Positions 4,226 through 6,486 of a stretch of 6,486 nt of DNA are shown here, one piece after another. A model generated the notes under the pieces. That model searched no databases. It had not been told where the DNA came from and saw only the letters and a list, made by a program, of their open reading frames with translations. Source of the DNA: Bacillota bacterium (GTDB lineage: Bacteria > Armatimonadota > Hebobacteria > Hebobacterales > Hebobacteraceae); NCBI GenBank assembly GCA_030668755.1, contig DAOVEW010000066.1, positions 1 to 6,486 on the forward strand, in the 5' to 3' direction. The translations under genes and the position numbers were made by a program. Position 1 is the stretch's first letter; each line of letters starts with the position of its first letter.

Positions 4226-6486
4226 TGGGGGACGCAGGCATTGTCCAAGCAGTCATCATGGCCGGCGGCGAGGGGGCGCGCCTGCGGCCGCTCACTTGCG
4301 ATCTTCCGAAGCCGATGGCGCCGGTGGCTAACCGGCCAATCATGGAGCACATCGTGAGGCTGCTGGGGCGGCTCGGGGTGACCCAGGCCTTCGCCACGCT
4401 CCACTATCTGGCCGACGAGGTCGAGGGGTACTTCGGGGACGGCGCCGAGTTCGGCATGCAGCTTCACTACTCGGTCGAGGATGTCCCGCTCGGAACCGCC
4501 GGCAGTGTGCGCCGTCTGCGGGATACGACTGGGGCACGGGGGGACAAGCCGCCCCTAGAGGGCACGTTTCTGGTGATCAGCGGCGACGCGCTCACCGACT
4601 TTGACCTGCGGCCCGCCATAGAGCTCCACAAGGAGCGAGGGGCGATCGGGACACTCGTCCTGACGCGGGTGCCGGATCCCCTCGAATACGGCGTGGTGAT
4701 CGTAGACGAGGAGGGGCGAGTCCAGCGGTTCCTCGAGAAGCCGAGCGCGGGCGAGGTGTTCTCGGACACGGTGAACACGGGCATCTATATCCTCGAGCCC
4801 GACGTGCTCGACAGAGTGGAGCCGGAGCGTGCGTTCGACTTCAGCAAGGACCTGTTCCCGCTGTTGCTGTCTGAGGGGGAGATGCTCTGTGGGTACGTCG
4901 CGGAGGGCTATTGGACTGACATCGGCAACCTCGAGCAGTATCGAAGTGCGAACTATGACTGCCTGCTGGGGAGAGTGCAAGTCGATCTCCCAGAGGCGCA
5001 GATCGGGGAAGGCATCTGGGTGGGGGATGACACGAGGCTCGATCCCTCGGCGCGGCTCGAGGCGCCGGTGCTCATCGGGCACGGGTGCAGCATTGGGGCG
5101 GGGGCACAGGTTGGGCCGCTTTCGGTCGTGGGGGACAACTGCGCCGTTGAGGCGGGCGCGCAGGTTGACCACTCGATAGTGTGGAGCGGGACTTACCTGG
5201 GGGAGGCCAGCCGGGTGAAAGCCGCCACGGTGTGCCGGAAGGTCGTCGCGAAGCGCAGTGTGACGATCAACGAGGGGGCGGTGGTGGGGGATCGCTGTCT
5301 GCTCGAAGAGGGGACCGCGGTGATGCCGCGCATTCGCATGTGGCCGGACAAGTTCACCGAGCGCGGCTCGAAGGTCACGATGAGCCTGATCTGGGGGACG
5401 AAGTGGCCGGGCACGCTCTTCGGGGCGAGCGGGGTGACGGGCCTGGCGAATCTGGAGGTCACGCCGGAGTTCGCGGCGCGGCTGGCCGCGGCCTTCGGCG
5501 CATACCTGGAGCGCGGCGCGCAGGTGATCACGAGCCGCGACTCCCACCACGTCTCGAGAATGACGAAGCGGGCCATGATCGCGGGACTGATGTCGGTGGG
5601 GGCCAATGTTCTCGACCTCCGGATCATGCCCGGAGCGGTGGCGCGCCACATGGCGAACCTGTCGGGCGCGGCCGGCGGCGTGCACGTCGCGGTGTCGCCG
5701 TCCGATCCGAGCCAGGTGTTGATCGAGTTCTTCGACGGCACCGGCAAGAACTTGGGTCGCGCGGCGGAGCGGAAGATCGAGGGCATTTTCTTCCGGGAGG
5801 ACTTCCGGCGGGCCCCCCGCGACGCGGTCGGCAGCCTCGAGTTCCTCGGCCGCACCATGGAGTACTACACCGAGGACTTCCTCAACTTCCTCGATGCCAC
5901 CGTGATCTCACGGTGGCGGCCGAAGCTCGTGATCGACTACACCTACGGACCGCTGTGCCTGCTGATGCCGCTGGTGCTCGGGAGGCTGGGATGTGAGTCG
6001 ACGGCCCTGAACGCCTACGTGGACCCGACGCGGTCCCTGGAGACCTCGTCGGCCCGACAGGAGCGGCTCGCGGAGATGGCGGATGTCGTGCATGCGCTGC
6101 ACGCGGATCTCGGGCTGCTGATGGGCAGCCATGGCGAGCGTTTCGCAGCCCTCGACGAGAAGGGGGAGTCGCTGCTCGGCGACGACTTGCTGCTCGCATT
6201 CATTGCTCTCGTGCTTCAGAACTCGGACGCGGGGAGCCGCATTGCAGTGCCGTTCAGTGCGACCTCTGGGGTGGAGGAGGTATGTGAGCAGTATGGCGCG
6301 GAGTGCCTTCGGACGAAGGCCGACGCGCGGTCCCTGATGGAGATGGCGGGCAGCGAGCCGGACCTGGTGTTTGCCGGAGACAGCGAGGGCGGGTTCCTCT
6401 TCCCGCGGTTTCTCCCGGCCTTCGACGCGATGCGGGCGTTGGGCAAGCTCCAGGAATTGCGGGCGCTGAGCGGACAGAAGCTGAGT
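4225..6486 (+). CDS. Sugar-1-phosphate nucleotidyltransferase / beta-helix / phosphohexomutase-like fusion, 3'-truncated
   Basis: The frame is open without a stop from ATG 4225 to the window end (754 codons). From memory, complete members have about 830-850 residues, so about 80-90 are missing. Domain 1 (about 7-245) is a nucleotidyltransferase that would make NDP-sugar from NTP and sugar-1-phosphate: MAGGEGARLRPLT (12-24), PKPM (28-31), SGD with metal-ligand Asp (119-121), FLEKPS (169-174), NTGIY (184-188), YWTDIGN (229-235). Domain 2 (about 258-376) is a left-handed beta-helix of imperfect hexapeptides. Domain 3 (from about 399, FGASG) has a phosphoglucomutase/phosphomannomutase fold, with SRDSHHVSR (437-445), but its catalytic, metal and sugar-binding motifs are all altered. 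Such fusions are usually annotated mannose-1-phosphate guanylyltransferase; GDP-mannose is likely but not provable, and a glucose donor is the alternative. It probably supplies the donor for the adjacent glycosyltransferase. Confidence 0.9.
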   Translation, partial: MGDAGIVQAVIMAGGEGARLRPLTCDLPKPMAPVANRPIMEHIVRLLGRLGVTQAFATLHYLADEVEGYFGDGAEFGMQLHYSVEDVPLGTAGSVRRLRDTTGARGDKPPLEGTFLVISGDALTDFDLRPAIELHKERGAIGTLVLTRVPDPLEYGVVIVDEEGRVQRFLEKPSAGEVFSDTVNTGIYILEPDVLDRVEPERAFDFSKDLFPLLLSEGEMLCGYVAEGYWTDIGNLEQYRSANYDCLLGRVQVDLPEAQIGEGIWVGDDTRLDPSARLEAPVLIGHGCSIGAGAQVGPLSVVGDNCAVEAGAQVDHSIVWSGTYLGEASRVKAATVCRKVVAKRSVTINEGAVVGDRCLLEEGTAVMPRIRMWPDKFTERGSKVTMSLIWGTKWPGTLFGASGVTGLANLEVTPEFAARLAAAFGAYLERGAQVITSRDSHHVSRMTKRAMIAGLMSVGANVLDLRIMPGAVARHMANLSGAAGGVHVAVSPSDPSQVLIEFFDGTGKNLGRAAERKIEGIFFREDFRRAPRDAVGSLEFLGRTMEYYTEDFLNFLDATVISRWRPKLVIDYTYGPLCLLMPLVLGRLGCESTALNAYVDPTRSLETSSARQERLAEMADVVHALHADLGLLMGSHGERFAALDEKGESLLGDDLLLAFIALVLQNSDAGSRIAVPFSATSGVEEVCEQYGAECLRTKADARSLMEMAGSEPDLVFAGDSEGGFLFPRFLPAFDAMRALGKLQELRALSGQKLS
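5896..5917 (+). repeat. Perfect 10+2+10 inverted repeat inside the mutase-like domain
   Basis: GCCACCGTGA (5896-5905) is followed by the dinucleotide TC and then its exact reverse complement TCACGGTGGC (5908-5917). The site encodes residues around DATVISRW. It could be a dimeric-repressor operator, an mRNA hairpin with a 4-nt loop, or coincidence. No T-run follows, so it is not an intrinsic terminator. Confidence 0.6.

Noticed and set aside
4555..5685. Long minus-strand open frame (376 codons) opposite the fusion gene
   Set aside because: It is antisense to a clearly conserved protein. Its translation is Arg/His/Pro-rich without recognisable motifs, typical of the reverse frame of GC-rich genes.
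4732..5841. Six CTCGAG hexamers (4732, 4792, 4930, 5056, 5553, 5836) in the fusion gene
   Set aside because: Five of the six encode Leu-Glu pairs with the preferred CTC-GAG codons and the sixth arises from V-S-R codons, so codon bias explains the excess without a regulatory motif.
5181..5996. Plus-strand 271-codon frame inside the fusion gene
   Set aside because: It overlaps the conserved frame entirely, is Gly/Arg-rich, has no domain motif, and does not continue the fusion protein, which stays open in its own frame to the window end.

Overview
The window is a gene-dense, GC-rich bacterial segment read entirely on the + strand. It begins inside dnaN and continues through recF, a DUF721/DciA-type gene, a family 4 glycosyltransferase and a large sugar-nucleotide fusion gene that runs off the right edge. 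The order dnaN-recF-DUF721 is the classic replication-origin neighbourhood (dnaA and oriC would lie to the left). gyrB, which often follows, is absent here, and two sugar genes take its place. High GC, GTG and ATG starts, and the fused nucleotidyltransferase/left-handed beta-helix/phosphohexomutase protein (familiar from cyanobacteria, actinobacteria and deep-branching relatives) suggest a high-GC Terrabacteria-type lineage, possibly Armatimonadota. That placement is an inference from gene content and not a proof.

Layout: 2-1033 is the sliding clamp, missing about 30 N-terminal residues. 1034-1138 is the only real intergenic gap. It holds a textbook intrinsic terminator (1083-1118) and, overlapping it, a small GTG-started reading frame with a good Shine-Dalgarno sequence that could be a leader peptide. 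1139-2278 is recF. 2283-2903 is a DciA-like protein with a C-terminal four-cysteine zinc ribbon. 2900-4225 is a GT4 enzyme resembling mycobacterial Rv3032-type alpha-1,4-glucosyltransferases. 4225 to the end is the fusion protein. No stretch longer than 300 bases lacks a gene.

From recF onward the junctions are extremely tight: a 4-nt gap, a 4-nt GTGA overlap and a 1-nt TGATG overlap. The four genes therefore look like one translationally coupled operon that joins recombination repair, helicase loading and activated-sugar/glycan metabolism. dnaN appears to be a separate transcription unit, or one attenuated before recF.

Nothing here looks like a defence system, mobile element, CRISPR array or RNA gene. 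The most interesting signals are the terminator/leader-ORF arrangement in front of recF, the mutase domain of the fusion protein in which all three active-site motifs are altered, a perfect 10+2+10 inverted repeat inside that gene, and the zinc ribbon on the DciA-like protein.
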